This document shows, piece after piece, positions 26,451 through 34,899 of a stretch of DNA of 64,000 nt (the first letter of the stretch is position 1; each line of letters begins with the position of its first letter). Source of the stretch: Stenotrophomonas sp. 610A2 (GTDB lineage: Bacteria > Pseudomonadota > Gammaproteobacteria > Xanthomonadales > Xanthomonadaceae); NCBI RefSeq assembly GCF_030549615.1, contig NZ_CP130832.1, positions 4,476,001 to 4,540,000 on the forward strand. Direction: 5' to 3'. The position numbers and the translations under genes are program-made. The notes below the pieces were generated by a model. That model had not been told where the DNA came from and searched no databases. It worked only from the letters and a program-made list of their open reading frames with translations.

Positions 26451-27428
26451 ATGAATGATGTCGCACCCGTTCAACCGCGCCGCCCACTGCGCTGGCTCCT
26501 GCCACTGATTGCGATCGCCGCGCTGGGCGCCGCTGGCTGGTTTGGCTGGCACAACTGGCAGACGCGCCAGCAGCAGGCGGAGCTGGCCCGCGACAGCGCC
26601 ATCCAGCAGCTCAGCGCCGTGCAGCAGGGGCTGGAAGCCCTGCGCCGCGACCAGCGCGCCAATTCCCGCAGCATCCAGGACGCCGCCGCCACCAACCGCG
26701 TGCTGCGCGACGAAGTGCTGGGGCTGAGCCAACGCAACGCCTTGCTGGAAGAAAACCTCGCCCAGCTGGCCGACAGCTCGCGCCAGGGCGCGCAGGCCGT
26801 GCGCCGCGAAGAAGCCGAACTGCTGCTCAACCAGGCCCAGCAACGGTTGACCTTTGCCGGCGACCTGGACGGTGCCCGTCGTCTGTATGCACTGGCCGCC
26901 AGCGCGCTGGAAGGCATCGACAGCCCCGATTACATCAACCTGCGCCAGGCGCTGATCCAGGAGCGCAACGCGCTGGACGCACTGGGCCCGGGCGTGCGCG
27001 CCCGCACCGCTGCCCAGCTCGAGCACTGGTCCGGCGAACTTGATCGTCTGCCCGAACACCTGCAGGTACCCGCCGACAGCCAGCAGCCGTGGTGGCAGCA
27101 GATGCTGTCGCCGCTGGTGCAGATCCGCCCGGCCGACGGCAAGGTATTGGTTGCCCGATCCGAGCGCATCGCCGCCAATGATTCGCTGCAGATCGAACTG
27201 AGCCTGGCCCGCGCCGCCCTCGAGCGTGGCGACGACAAGGCCTGGCAGCAGGCGTTGGACCGCTGTGACGCGTGGCTGCAGCGGCTGTGGCCGGATTCGC
27301 CGCAACGTCAGCAGCGCCGCAGTGAACTGCGCGAGATGCGCGGCGTGGAACTGCGCCCCAACCTGCCCGAGCTCGGCAGCACCCTGCAGCAACTGCGCAG
27401 CACGCGCACCGCCAAGGACGCACCATGA
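26451..27428 (+). CDS. hemX: HemX, membrane-anchored heme-biosynthesis-associated protein
   Basis: 325 aa starting at 26451. One membrane helix (~21-38, LPLIAIAALGAAGWFGW) is followed by a long coiled-coil (QTRQQQAEL... SAVQQGLEALRRDQRANS) and a helical domain with EEAELLLNQAQQRLTFAGDL and the late WQQALDRCDAWLQRLWPDS. Family members are annotated as uroporphyrin-III C-methyltransferase-like but lack methyltransferase motifs; a scaffold or regulatory role in tetrapyrrole synthesis is more likely. Its stop overlaps the hemY start (ATGA). Confidence 0.92.
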   Translation: MNDVAPVQPRRPLRWLLPLIAIAALGAAGWFGWHNWQTRQQQAELARDSAIQQLSAVQQGLEALRRDQRANSRSIQDAAATNRVLRDEVLGLSQRNALLEENLAQLADSSRQGAQAVRREEAELLLNQAQQRLTFAGDLDGARRLYALAASALEGIDSPDYINLRQALIQERNALDALGPGVRARTAAQLEHWSGELDRLPEHLQVPADSQQPWWQQMLSPLVQIRPADGKVLVARSERIAANDSLQIELSLARAALERGDDKAWQQALDRCDAWLQRLWPDSPQRQQRRSELREMRGVELRPNLPELGSTLQQLRSTRTAKDAP

Positions 27429-28687
27429 AGGCCTTCCGTTCCCTGTTGCTGGTATTGCTGGTCGCCGCGGCCGGCATCTTTGGCGCGCAATGGCTGGGAC
27501 AGGAATCCGTGCGCGCCCTCGGTGAAGTGATCGTCCGCGCCGGCGACCACGACTACATCGCCACCCTGCCGCAGGCGGCGTTGGCAATCCTGATCGCCGC
27601 GCTGCTGCTGTGGCTGCTGTGGTCGTTGGTCAGCACTCCGTTCCGCGCCTGGGCACGGCACCGCCGCAAGCAGGGCCGCGCGCGCCTGATCGATGGCCTG
27701 CAGGCACTGGATAACGGCCAATGGCAACGCGCCGAGAAACTGCTGCAGAACGCCGCAACTGAAAAAGCCGTGCGCCCGATCGCGCTGGTCGCGGCAATGC
27801 GCGCCGCCGAAGCGCGCGAGGACAACAGCAGCGCCGGCCAACACCTGCAGCAACTGGCCGACGCCGATCCGCACCTGCATGCGCTGCACAGCGCCGAGCG
27901 CTGGCTGCAGCTGGACAAGCCGCTGGAAGCGATCAACGCGCTGGACCTGCCTGCGTTGCAGCCGCTGCCGCCACGTGGCCTGTGGTTGCGTACCGAGGCA
28001 CTGCAACGCTGTGGCCGCGCCGAAGAGGCGTTCGGCCAGCTCGGTGCGCTGCGCCAGCAACAGGTTCTGCCGCCGGCCGCCGTTGCCGATCTGGAAGCCA
28101 GGCTCGCCCTGCAGATGCTCGACGAAGCCAGCGACGTCAATGAACTGGCTGCGCGCTGGGAAGTCCTGCCCAAGTCGCTGCGGGTCAGCCCGCAGGCGGT
28201 ATCGCACTATGCACAGCGCGCGGTGGCGCTGAACTGGACCGACGTTGCCCTGCGCAGCATCGAACAGACGCTGGACAGCCATTGGGACGAAGCGCTGGTC
28301 GCTTTGTACACGCAGCTGCCGGTGGAGAAGTTCGATTCGCGCCGCGCCAGCGCACAGCGTTGGCTGCAGTCACATCCCTCCAGCCCTGCCCTGCTGCTCG
28401 GGCTGGCACGCATGGCGGTGGGCCAGGGCCAATGGTCGCAGGCCGAGGAGTTCCTGCACCGGGCCATTGCCCAGGATGCAGGGGCGGACGCCTGGGAAGC
28501 ACTGGGCGAGGTCTTCGCTGCACAGAATGACGAGGCGCTGGCCACGCAGTGCCTGCTCAATGCGGTGCGCCAGCGTCGCGGGCAAGCGCCTTCACCGATC
28601 CAGCGCCGCGACCTGCGCCAACAGATCCAGGACCAGGCCGTGGCCGAAGAGCGCGATGCGCATGGCCTCCCGCGTCTGCCCGGCTGA
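27425..28687 (+). CDS. hemY: HemY, membrane TPR protein of heme biosynthesis locus
   Basis: 420 aa; ATG overlaps the hemX stop. Two N-terminal membrane helices (~5-23 and ~42-65) flank ALGEVIVRAGDHDYIATLPQAA, the conserved HemY_N region. The rest is TPR-like helices (ALVAAMRAAEAREDN, ALLLGLARMAVGQGQWSQAEEFLHRAI). The proteobacterial HemY is not the protoporphyrinogen oxidase of the same name; it probably organises late heme-pathway enzymes. hemD-hemX-hemY is the classic order. Confidence 0.94.
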   Translation: MKAFRSLLLVLLVAAAGIFGAQWLGQESVRALGEVIVRAGDHDYIATLPQAALAILIAALLLWLLWSLVSTPFRAWARHRRKQGRARLIDGLQALDNGQWQRAEKLLQNAATEKAVRPIALVAAMRAAEAREDNSSAGQHLQQLADADPHLHALHSAERWLQLDKPLEAINALDLPALQPLPPRGLWLRTEALQRCGRAEEAFGQLGALRQQQVLPPAAVADLEARLALQMLDEASDVNELAARWEVLPKSLRVSPQAVSHYAQRAVALNWTDVALRSIEQTLDSHWDEALVALYTQLPVEKFDSRRASAQRWLQSHPSSPALLLGLARMAVGQGQWSQAEEFLHRAIAQDAGADAWEALGEVFAAQNDEALATQCLLNAVRQRRGQAPSPIQRRDLRQQIQDQAVAEERDAHGLPRLPG

Positions 28688-28729
28688 ACGCCTGCGCCAA
28701 CCCAGCAACACATTCCGTAACGAGCAGCA

Positions 28730-29164
28730 ATGAACATACCCCCGGACATCCACGCGCGCGTGGTCGCGCTGACCGATGCCATCCTCGATGCCTGCGAGGG
28801 CGGCGAGAATGGCGCCAGTGCATCGCTGTATGCACAACTGCACGCCTATTGCGACACGATTGCCGCCGACGGCCGCGATCATCCCTTCCTGTGGGAAACG
28901 CTGGCCGACTTCACTGCTGATGACCGCATCGCCATCGCGCACTACAACCGCGCATTGCTGCTTGCCAATGCGGCACAGGCGATCAGCTATGAGGCTTCAA
29001 TCTGCCTGGCACTGGCCGAGCGCCATTCCAACCTGGGCGATGCCGAGGCCGCGCACGCGCATGCCTTGAAGGCAGATGCATTGGCACAGCGCACCGATGA
29101 CCTGCCCTTGCGCAAGGCCATCAGCCAGTTCCTGCTGGACCACTCGCAGACCGCCGAGGACTGA
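28730..29164 (+). CDS. small helical protein of unknown function
   Basis: 144 aa, soluble, nearly all alpha-helical (HYNRALLLANAAQAISYEASI, HSNLGDAEAAHAHALKADALA), consistent with one or two degenerate TPR hairpins. It begins 42 bp after hemY on the same strand and may be expressed with the hem operon. I do not recognise a specific family. Confidence 0.7.
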   Translation: MNIPPDIHARVVALTDAILDACEGGENGASASLYAQLHAYCDTIAADGRDHPFLWETLADFTADDRIAIAHYNRALLLANAAQAISYEASICLALAERHSNLGDAEAAHAHALKADALAQRTDDLPLRKAISQFLLDHSQTAED

Positions 29165-29196
29165 CGTGCCTGCCCCGGCTTCGCGACCGGCGGCAA

Positions 29197-29745
29197 CTAG
29201 TCGCGGCGATACGGATAACGCGGCAAGCGCGCCAGGAACGTGGTCGATACGCCGCGGTATACCGCCAGCTTGATGTCGATCTTCCTGGGCTTGAGGATCT
29301 GCATGCCGATCAATCCCCAGAAAAGCATCACCACGAAGCTCAGGATGCCCAGGCCGATCGCCACGCCGCTGTCGAACAGGAAGCAGCCAAACAAGGGCAG
29401 CAGCGACGACCACGCCATGATGATGAAGTTCTGCCGCCGCCTGCGATGTGCAGCGCACAGGCCGACGTGGTGGACGGCCTGCTTGCGCACCGCCAGCGCG
29501 ACGATCAGGTAGACCAGGAAGTGCAGCAGGATCAGCAGGTATATCCATGGCGAATGCCAATGGAAATTGCGTTTGCGGTATTCCACCGCAGGCTGTCCGC
29601 ATTTGACGCAGTAACGAGGCAGATTGCTGTGTGGCACTGCCAGCAACTCATCGCCATCACGCCAGCAGGTCCCGTCCTCCGGGCTGCTGATGGCAAGCGC
29701 TGGCGGCAAGGCCTCCGGCGCAGCATACGGGTTGAACTCATCCAT
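29197..29745 (-). CDS. membrane protein with a CxxC zinc-ribbon-like motif
   Basis: 182 aa. Starts MDEFNPYAAPEA, a leader seen in many small bacterial membrane proteins (DUF-type with N-P-Y-x-A-P). Then a cytosolic patch RYCVKCGQPA holds one CxxC pair, followed by membrane helices at ~70-88 (IYLLILLHFLVYLIVALAV) and ~112-148. A second Cys, in LCAAHRRRR, lies between them. Function unknown; convergent with the preceding gene. Confidence 0.75.
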   Translation of the reverse strand: MDEFNPYAAPEALPPALAISSPEDGTCWRDGDELLAVPHSNLPRYCVKCGQPAVEYRKRNFHWHSPWIYLLILLHFLVYLIVALAVRKQAVHHVGLCAAHRRRRQNFIIMAWSSLLPLFGCFLFDSGVAIGLGILSFVVMLFWGLIGMQILKPRKIDIKLAVYRGVSTTFLARLPRYPYRRD

Positions 29746-29881
29746 TCGTTACACCCCCTGTGAGATTCGAACGGGCCCCTCCCCAGCGACCCGCATCTAC
29801 GTCCCCGGCATCGCATGCGGTCGCTGGCGCTTTCCACACGTCAGGAATACCGCCGCCGGGCAGCCTGCAGAACAACGCCAC

Positions 29882-30913
29882 TCAGCGCTTGCTCGATGTC
29901 GCCCCGACGGCACCTGCTGCGGCTGCATCTGCTTCTGCCGCGGCGGCTGCGGCGGCAGCTGCATCCATGGTCATACCACCCGTATAGGCGGCATCTGCAG
30001 CGGCATCTGCAGCGGCATCTGCAGCGGCATCTGCAGCGGCATCTGCTGCAGCGGCTGCCGCTTCGACTGACGCATCTGCCGCCGTTGCAGCGGTATCTGC
30101 TGCCGCCTGCGCTGCCTCTGGCGAAGCAACCGGGTTGCCGACAATGCGCGCAGCGGACTCCCCTGCCGTGTCTTTGGCCGGCGGTGCATCCACATCCACC
30201 GCCATCGTGTTCATCGCGCTGTTGTCGGCGATCAGCTGCAGCTGCTGTGCAATCTCGGCAACGTATTGGCGACGCGCGCGTTCGCGGTCCGGGCTCGACA
30301 CCAGACGCTCCGGCAATGGCTGCAATCGCTCGAAACGCGCGCGCGCGGCATCGAAGCGCGACAACCTGCGCTCCCATTCGCCCAGCAGCATCTGGCAGTA
30401 CAGCCAGAACTCATCACGCTCGGCAGCGGCACGCGCATCCGGACATTGCTGCGCATGCGTTGCCGAAGCCGCCTGCACATAGCGCGGGTATTGCTCGGGC
30501 GAGGCCTGCCAGGTCGCCCTCTGCAGCACCCCGGCACGCTCCCTCGCCGGCGCATCGACGGCTTCGAACAAGCGCGCCAGCAACCAGTAGCTGGTCTCGC
30601 TACCGCGCATGCGCTGGTATTCGTCGCTGTTGACCACGGCGGTCAGGCGCTTGATCTCGTCGGCGCTGTAGTCGTCCTTGTAGATGACAAAGCCGTTGCC
30701 CGGGCACGACACCAGTGGCCAGGGCGACTGGATGGCGCCATACACGCGCCCGTCAAGGAAGTGGCCGAACGACGTCCCCGAGCCCATTTCCTGCGCACTG
30801 AAGCGTTCGCCACCAATCGGGCAGACATGCTCCACCGTCATGAAAGTCATCGCGGCGGCTGGCGCCGCCCATCCTGCCAACAGCACAGCCAAACCAATCG
30901 CAATGCGCTTCAT
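29882..30913 (-). CDS. secreted protein with Ala/Asp-rich repetitive tail
   Basis: 343 aa from ATG 30913, placed at the signal peptide MKRIAIGLAVLLAGWAAPAAA. The mature N-terminal domain has two or three Cys (EHVCPIGGERF, PLVSCPGNGFVIYKDD) and charged helices to ~residue 240. The C-terminal ~90 residues are low-complexity: repeated A-D-A-A units (ADAAADAAADAA...), then runs of Ala with occasional Glu/Asp, ending GAVGATSSKR. The repeats come from a 12-bp DNA repeat. I do not know this family; the N-terminal part looks like a conserved Xanthomonadaceae periplasmic protein, the tail a species-specific expansion. Confidence 0.75.
   Translation of the reverse strand: MKRIAIGLAVLLAGWAAPAAAMTFMTVEHVCPIGGERFSAQEMGSGTSFGHFLDGRVYGAIQSPWPLVSCPGNGFVIYKDDYSADEIKRLTAVVNSDEYQRMRGSETSYWLLARLFEAVDAPARERAGVLQRATWQASPEQYPRYVQAASATHAQQCPDARAAAERDEFWLYCQMLLGEWERRLSRFDAARARFERLQPLPERLVSSPDRERARRQYVAEIAQQLQLIADNSAMNTMAVDVDAPPAKDTAGESAARIVGNPVASPEAAQAAADTAATAADASVEAAAAAADAAADAAADAAADAAADAAYTGGMTMDAAAAAAAAAEADAAAAGAVGATSSKR
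29988..30047. repeat. 12-bp in-frame tandem repeat, 4 perfect plus 1 imperfect copy
   Basis: Unit GCGGCATCTGCA repeats at 29988, 30000, 30012 and 30024, with a fifth copy differing at the last base. On the minus strand it encodes Ala-Asp-Ala-Ala. Because 12 is a multiple of 3, copy-number change would lengthen or shorten the tail without a frameshift. Confidence 0.9.
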
Positions 30914-30944
30914 GCCCCGCCCCATCCTTTGGTAGGCAGACATT

Positions 30945-31013
30945 GTAGTGCCGACCCATGGTCGGCAGGGGGCATCACCGGGAACGCCGCTGCCGAGCAT
31001 GGCTCGGCACTAC
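30945..31013. repeat. SMAG/REP inverted dimer
   Basis: GTAG-headed palindrome 30945-30967 (variant core GCCGACCCATGGTCGGC) faces a reverse copy 30991-31013 with the standard GCCGAGCATGGCTCGGC core. The two arms therefore carry different but internally compensated stems. Confidence 0.87.
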
Positions 31014-31051
31014 AACAGCTGCAGCTACGCTCAACAATGCGACCACGCGTC

Positions 31052-31117
31052 GTGCCGACCCATGGTCGGCAAGCGGCATTACCGGGAACGCCTCAGCCGA
31101 CCATGGGTCGGCACTAC
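31052..31117. repeat. SMAG/REP inverted dimer with the CCGACCCATGG core
   Basis: 31052-31071 (head GTCGTGCC rather than GTAGTGCC) and reverse copy 31095-31117 both carry the CCGACC...GGTCGG stem. Directly downstream of the dimer at 30945, making a four-palindrome cluster beside the thiolase stop. Confidence 0.85.
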
Positions 31118-31135
31118 AAGCGCATCACAAGCGCA

Positions 31136-32431
31136 TCAGCGCTCGACGATGGCGACCACGCCCATGCCACCGGCGGTGCAGATCGAGACCAGTGCGCGGC
31201 CACCGCCGCGTGCGGCCAGTTCCTTGGCCACGGTGCCGATGATGCGGGCACCGGTGGCGGCGAACGGGTGGCCGGTGGCCAGCGAAGAGCCCAGCGGGTT
31301 GATCTTGGCCGGATCGATACGGCCCAGCGCTGCATCCAGGCCCAGGCGGTTGCGGCAGTAGTCCTCGCTTTCCCAGGCGCTCAGCGTGCACAGCACCTGC
31401 GCGGCGAAGGCCTCGTGGATTTCATAGATATCAAAATCCTGCAGGGTCAGGCCATTGCGCTTGAGCATTTCCGGCACGGCGGTGGTCGGCGCCATCAGCA
31501 GGCCTTCGCCATGCACGAAGTCCACTGCCGAAACCTGCGAATCACGCAGGTAGGCCAGCGGCTCATGGCCGTGTGCACGTGCCCATTCCTCGCTGGCCAG
31601 CAGCACCGCGGCGGCACCATCGGTCAACGGGGTGGAGTTGGCGGCGGTCAGGGTGCCGCGGCCAGAGGCCTTGTCGAAGGCCGGCTTCAAGGTGGCCAGC
31701 TTTTCCAGCGAGGTATCCGGGCGCAGCACGTTGTCGCGCTCGACGCCACGGAACGGTGCAATCAGGTCACTGAAGAAACCGCGCTCGTAAGCGGCAGCCA
31801 GCTTCTTGTGCGAGGACACCGCCCATTCGTCCTGCGCTTCACGCGAGATGTTCCATTCCTTGGCCATGTCCTCGCAGTGGTCACCCATGCTCTTGCCGGT
31901 GCGCGGCTCGGCCACGCCGGGGAACTCGGGCTTGAGCTCGGAGAACTTGAAGCCCTTGAGCAGGGTGCGGATCTTGTCGCCGGTGCTCTTGGCACGGTTT
32001 GCGGCCAGCAGGCGCGCGCGCAGCTTCTTGCCGTAGACGATCGGCACGTCGGAGGTGGTATCCGAACCGCCGCCGATGCCGGACTCGATCTGCCCCAGGG
32101 CGATCTTGTTGGCGACGGTGATGATGCTGTCCAGCGAAGTACCGCAGGCGCGCTGCAGGGTGATGCCCGGGGTCAGCGGCGACAGGCCGGACGACAGCGC
32201 GGCCTCGCGGCCCAGGTTCCAGTCGCTGGGATGCTTGATCACCGCGCCCATCGCCACTTCGCCCAACTGCTGGCCATGCAGGCCGAACCGTTCAACAAGC
32301 GCCCCAAGCGTACGGACCGACATGCCAAGGTTGCCAACGTCCGAATAAGCGGTGTTCTGACGGCAGAACGGAATGCGGACACCACCGAGGATGGCGACGG
32401 GTCGAGCGCTGGGCATGCGGGTACCTGACAT
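31136..32431 (-). CDS. acetyl-CoA C-acyltransferase (thiolase, FadI-like)
   Basis: 431 aa. Thiolase residues are in place: nucleophilic Cys96 in QRACGTSLDS, His in IHEAFAAQ, His388 in GHPFAATGAR and the acid/base Cys418 in ICTAGGMG. The length and GGGSDTTSDVPIVYGKKLR loop resemble the FadI/trifunctional-beta subgroup more than biosynthetic PhaA (~390 aa). It would cleave 3-ketoacyl-CoA in fatty-acid oxidation. No hydratase/dehydrogenase partner gene (fadJ-like) is adjacent. It is divergent from the gene at 32504. Confidence 0.92.
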   Translation of the reverse strand: MSGTRMPSARPVAILGGVRIPFCRQNTAYSDVGNLGMSVRTLGALVERFGLHGQQLGEVAMGAVIKHPSDWNLGREAALSSGLSPLTPGITLQRACGTSLDSIITVANKIALGQIESGIGGGSDTTSDVPIVYGKKLRARLLAANRAKSTGDKIRTLLKGFKFSELKPEFPGVAEPRTGKSMGDHCEDMAKEWNISREAQDEWAVSSHKKLAAAYERGFFSDLIAPFRGVERDNVLRPDTSLEKLATLKPAFDKASGRGTLTAANSTPLTDGAAAVLLASEEWARAHGHEPLAYLRDSQVSAVDFVHGEGLLMAPTTAVPEMLKRNGLTLQDFDIYEIHEAFAAQVLCTLSAWESEDYCRNRLGLDAALGRIDPAKINPLGSSLATGHPFAATGARIIGTVAKELAARGGGRALVSICTAGGMGVVAIVER

Positions 32432-32503
32432 GGGAAAGAGTGTTCAAAGTGGCCTGCACGCGATAGCAGGCATAATGGTGTTGAGTGTAGCTTCGAGGCC
32501 GTG

Positions 32504-33409
32504 ATGGGCCAACCGCGAATCATGAGCAATTCAAACCCCGACGTGAACGCCCTTGGCGTAGTGGCATTGGAACTGGCTGGCGGCGAGCAGCCCGGCAAGG
32601 CGGCCCTGGGCTCCGAGCAGGCTGGCGAACTGGTGGCATTGATAGGCCGCGACCTGACCAAGCTGGTCCCGCAGGTCAGCGAGCTGGACCTGGTTTTCGC
32701 CGCGGCGCATTTCGACCCGGCCGAAGTGCTGCGCCCCGGCCTGCCCATTCATCGGCGCCTGGAAGAACTGCAGATGCGCGCCCCCGGCCGCAACCACGGC
32801 GCGCGCCTGCTGGCGTTCGGTGCCGATGCCAATGGCGAGATCCCGTTGCCACTGCAGGCCGATCCTGCGCTGACCGGTGGCGCGCTGCGGCTGCTGCCGT
32901 TCGTGCTGGCTGGCGGTGAAGCGGCGGTGCGCCATGAAGTGCGTGATGCGCTGGAAGAAGTCTTGCTAGCCAATGGCATGGCACAACCGGACACCGCGCT
33001 GCTGGCACAGAACAGCTTTGCCGCGCAGATCGAACACGCGCGCTATTTCACCGTCAACGACCTGGCCGCGATGATGGCCATGCAGTACGACAACCAGGGC
33101 CTGGCCGATTTGTGGCCAATACTGGAAACGGCGATGTTCGCGCCGAACGAAGAACAATGGCTGGAAGCATCGCCTGAACCGCTGCTGCGTTACGTCGGTG
33201 GCGAAGTGCGGATGGCCTTGTTTGATCCGGCCGGCTGGTGCGCCCACTACGCGCAGGACAAAAACGACTGCGATCGCCTGCAGCGCGTGTACGAGCAATA
33301 CATGATGCGCCAGCGGCAGATGGCCGCCGTATTGGAAGCGCATGGCATCGATGTGCTGTATGTGCACGTGAATGCCGGGCAGGATGCGAAGGCACTGCTG
33401 GCGCATTGA
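32504..33409 (+). CDS. conserved protein of unknown function
   Basis: 301 aa. ATG at 32504 is chosen for a GAGG 5 nt upstream; ATG 32522 (MSNSNPD) is an alternative. Soluble, acidic, with a C-terminal helical part (YARQDKNDCDRLQRVYEQYMM-like). The middle AAMMAMQYDNQGLADLWPILETAMF and final VLYVHVNAGQDAKALLAH are distinctive but I cannot match them to a known domain. It has its own terminator. Confidence 0.75.
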   Translation: MGQPRIMSNSNPDVNALGVVALELAGGEQPGKAALGSEQAGELVALIGRDLTKLVPQVSELDLVFAAAHFDPAEVLRPGLPIHRRLEELQMRAPGRNHGARLLAFGADANGEIPLPLQADPALTGGALRLLPFVLAGGEAAVRHEVRDALEEVLLANGMAQPDTALLAQNSFAAQIEHARYFTVNDLAAMMAMQYDNQGLADLWPILETAMFAPNEEQWLEASPEPLLRYVGGEVRMALFDPAGWCAHYAQDKNDCDRLQRVYEQYMMRQRQMAAVLEAHGIDVLYVHVNAGQDAKALLAH

Positions 33410-33429
33410 GTGCGCGCTGGTGAATGCTG

Positions 33430-33460
33430 AAAAGGCCGCGTAAGCGGCCTTTTTTGTTTT
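33430..33460 (+). terminator. terminator of the gene ending at 33409
   Basis: Stem AAAAGGCCGC (33430-33439) / GCGGCCTTTT (33444-33453), loop GTAA, then a T-rich tail. Confidence 0.92.
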
Positions 33461-33487
33461 GAAGCGGGGTGAAGCAGAAGCAAGAGC

Positions 33488-33528
33488 CCCCCTCCCCAGC
33501 CCTCCCCTTCGCTGCGCGAAAGGGAGGG
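33488..33528. repeat. C-rich hairpin element
   Basis: CCCTCCCCAGCCCTCCCCTT then CGCTGCGCG and AAAGGGAGGG; a 13-bp near-perfect stem (one mismatch) between convergent genes. Confidence 0.75.
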
Positions 33529-33534
33529 AGTCAG

Positions 33535-34149
33535 TCACTGCGCCTTGGCAATCACCGCACAGGCCAGACGTGCACCGGCATTGCCGGTCGGCTGGGTCTT
33601 GTAGTCGTCCGGCTCGGCGTGGACGATCAGGCCGCGGCCGACGATGTCGAAACCATCGCCAACACCGACGTTGACGTTGCTCGCCACCGGGCCATCGATA
33701 TGCGCGTTGCCCTGTGCGTCGGCCTTGATGTTGGGCATGTCGCCGCCGTGATGCATGGCGGTGCTGATGCTGCCGTGCTCGCTGCTGCCCGGGTTGAAGT
33801 GGCCGCCTGCGCTGGTGCCGTCCGGCGCGCTGCAATCGCCCTTCTCGTGGATGTGGAAGCCGTGCTCGCTGTCCGGCTTCAAGCCGGTGATATCGCCGCT
33901 GGCACGCAACTGGCCATCGACCAGGCTGAAGTTGATGGTGCCGGCGACCGTGCTGTCCTTGGTCGGCTGCAGCTGTGCGGTTGCGATCGGCTTGGCCAGT
34001 TCCGGCGGTGCAGCCGGGTCTGCAGCCGGTGTGGTCTCGGCCGTTGGGGCGATGCTGTCGGCCGGCACCGCGTCGGGCTCTGCGCCCTTGTTGCAGGCGG
34101 TGAGGGCCAGGGCGCTGGCGAGGAACAGGCTGGTGTGGATCAGTCGCAT
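33535..34149 (-). CDS. sodC: Cu/Zn superoxide dismutase lipoprotein (first copy)
   Basis: 204 aa from ATG 34149. Lipobox LTAC places the acylated Cys at residue 19, and a Pro/Ala-rich linker to ~residue 55 tethers the enzyme. Metal ligands are all visible: H99 and H101 (GFHIH), H117 (GGHFNP), H125, H134 region (MHHGGD), D137 and H177 (IVHAE). The intramolecular disulfide pair is C106 with C197. It detoxifies superoxide in the periplasm. A second homologous gene lies 58 bp upstream on the same strand, so the two probably form one unit. Confidence 0.94.
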   Translation of the reverse strand: MRLIHTSLFLASALALTACNKGAEPDAVPADSIAPTAETTPAADPAAPPELAKPIATAQLQPTKDSTVAGTINFSLVDGQLRASGDITGLKPDSEHGFHIHEKGDCSAPDGTSAGGHFNPGSSEHGSISTAMHHGGDMPNIKADAQGNAHIDGPVASNVNVGVGDGFDIVGRGLIVHAEPDDYKTQPTGNAGARLACAVIAKAQ

Positions 34150-34207
34150 TGGTTGACTCCCTTGCTGGTCTGGATCGAATCCGGGTTGGACTTGCGGGTT
34201 GGCGCGC

Positions 34208-34780
34208 TCAGCGCACCACACGTATCACCGCACAGGCGACGCGAGCGCCGGCATTGCCGGCCGGTTGGCTGCGGTAATCGTCGGCTGACGCATGTACCAC
34301 CAGTGCGCGCCCGGCGACGTCATTTGCAGCACCACCGCCGAGGGTAACGCCGCGAAGATGAACATCCACGTTGGCTACACCCTTGGCGTCAGCCTGCAGG
34401 TTGTCCATGTCGCCGGCATGATGCGCGCCGGCAGCGGCGCGGCCGTGCTGCTGCATGCCCGGGTTGAAGTGGCCGCCGGCGCTGCTGGCATCCACCGCGC
34501 TGCAATCGCCTTTCTCATGCACATGGAAGGCGGCCTGCTGGCCGCGCGGCAAGCCACCAATCACGCCGGTGATATGCACGCCACCGGCTTCCGGCACCAA
34601 GGCCAGACGACCGCTAACCAGACTGGCCGAGGCCGGTGCCAGATTGGCTTCGGCCATCCTGGCGGTACTGACCGTGGCCACCGGCGGCGGTGGCGGCTCG
34701 GGCTTGGTACGCGGGCTGGTACCACAGGCCGCCAGCAGCCAGGTACTGGCGGCGGCGAGCAGAAGCAGGCGTTGACGCAT
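34208..34780 (-). CDS. sodC: Cu/Zn superoxide dismutase lipoprotein (second copy)
   Basis: 190 aa from ATG 34780, lipobox LAAC with Cys19, then a proline run before the enzyme domain. Ligands are conserved: H86 and H88 (FHVH), H104 (GGHFNP), H112, H121, D124 and H163 (VVHAS). Disulfide Cys C93 and C183. The domain is clearly paralogous to the downstream sodC but diverged in loops and lacks the acidic linker. Tandem, same strand, 58 bp apart. Both copies look catalytically complete. Confidence 0.93.
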   Translation of the reverse strand: MRQRLLLLAAASTWLLAACGTSPRTKPEPPPPPVATVSTARMAEANLAPASASLVSGRLALVPEAGGVHITGVIGGLPRGQQAAFHVHEKGDCSAVDASSAGGHFNPGMQQHGRAAAGAHHAGDMDNLQADAKGVANVDVHLRGVTLGGGAANDVAGRALVVHASADDYRSQPAGNAGARVACAVIRVVR

Positions 34781-34899
34781 CGGGAACTCCTTTGAATACG
34801 TGCCGACGAGGCTCGTGGCCTGGCATGGCAGGGTGTTGCTGTAGACAGATCGTGCCAACGATGCCTGTTTGTGGCGAAGCGGTCGAGTGTTGGTTCCAC

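Noticed and set aside
30266-32428. 720-codon plus-strand open frame
   Set aside because: It runs antisense through the thiolase and the Ala-rich secreted protein; His/Arg/Gln-rich composition without domains marks it as a shadow of GC-rich codons.
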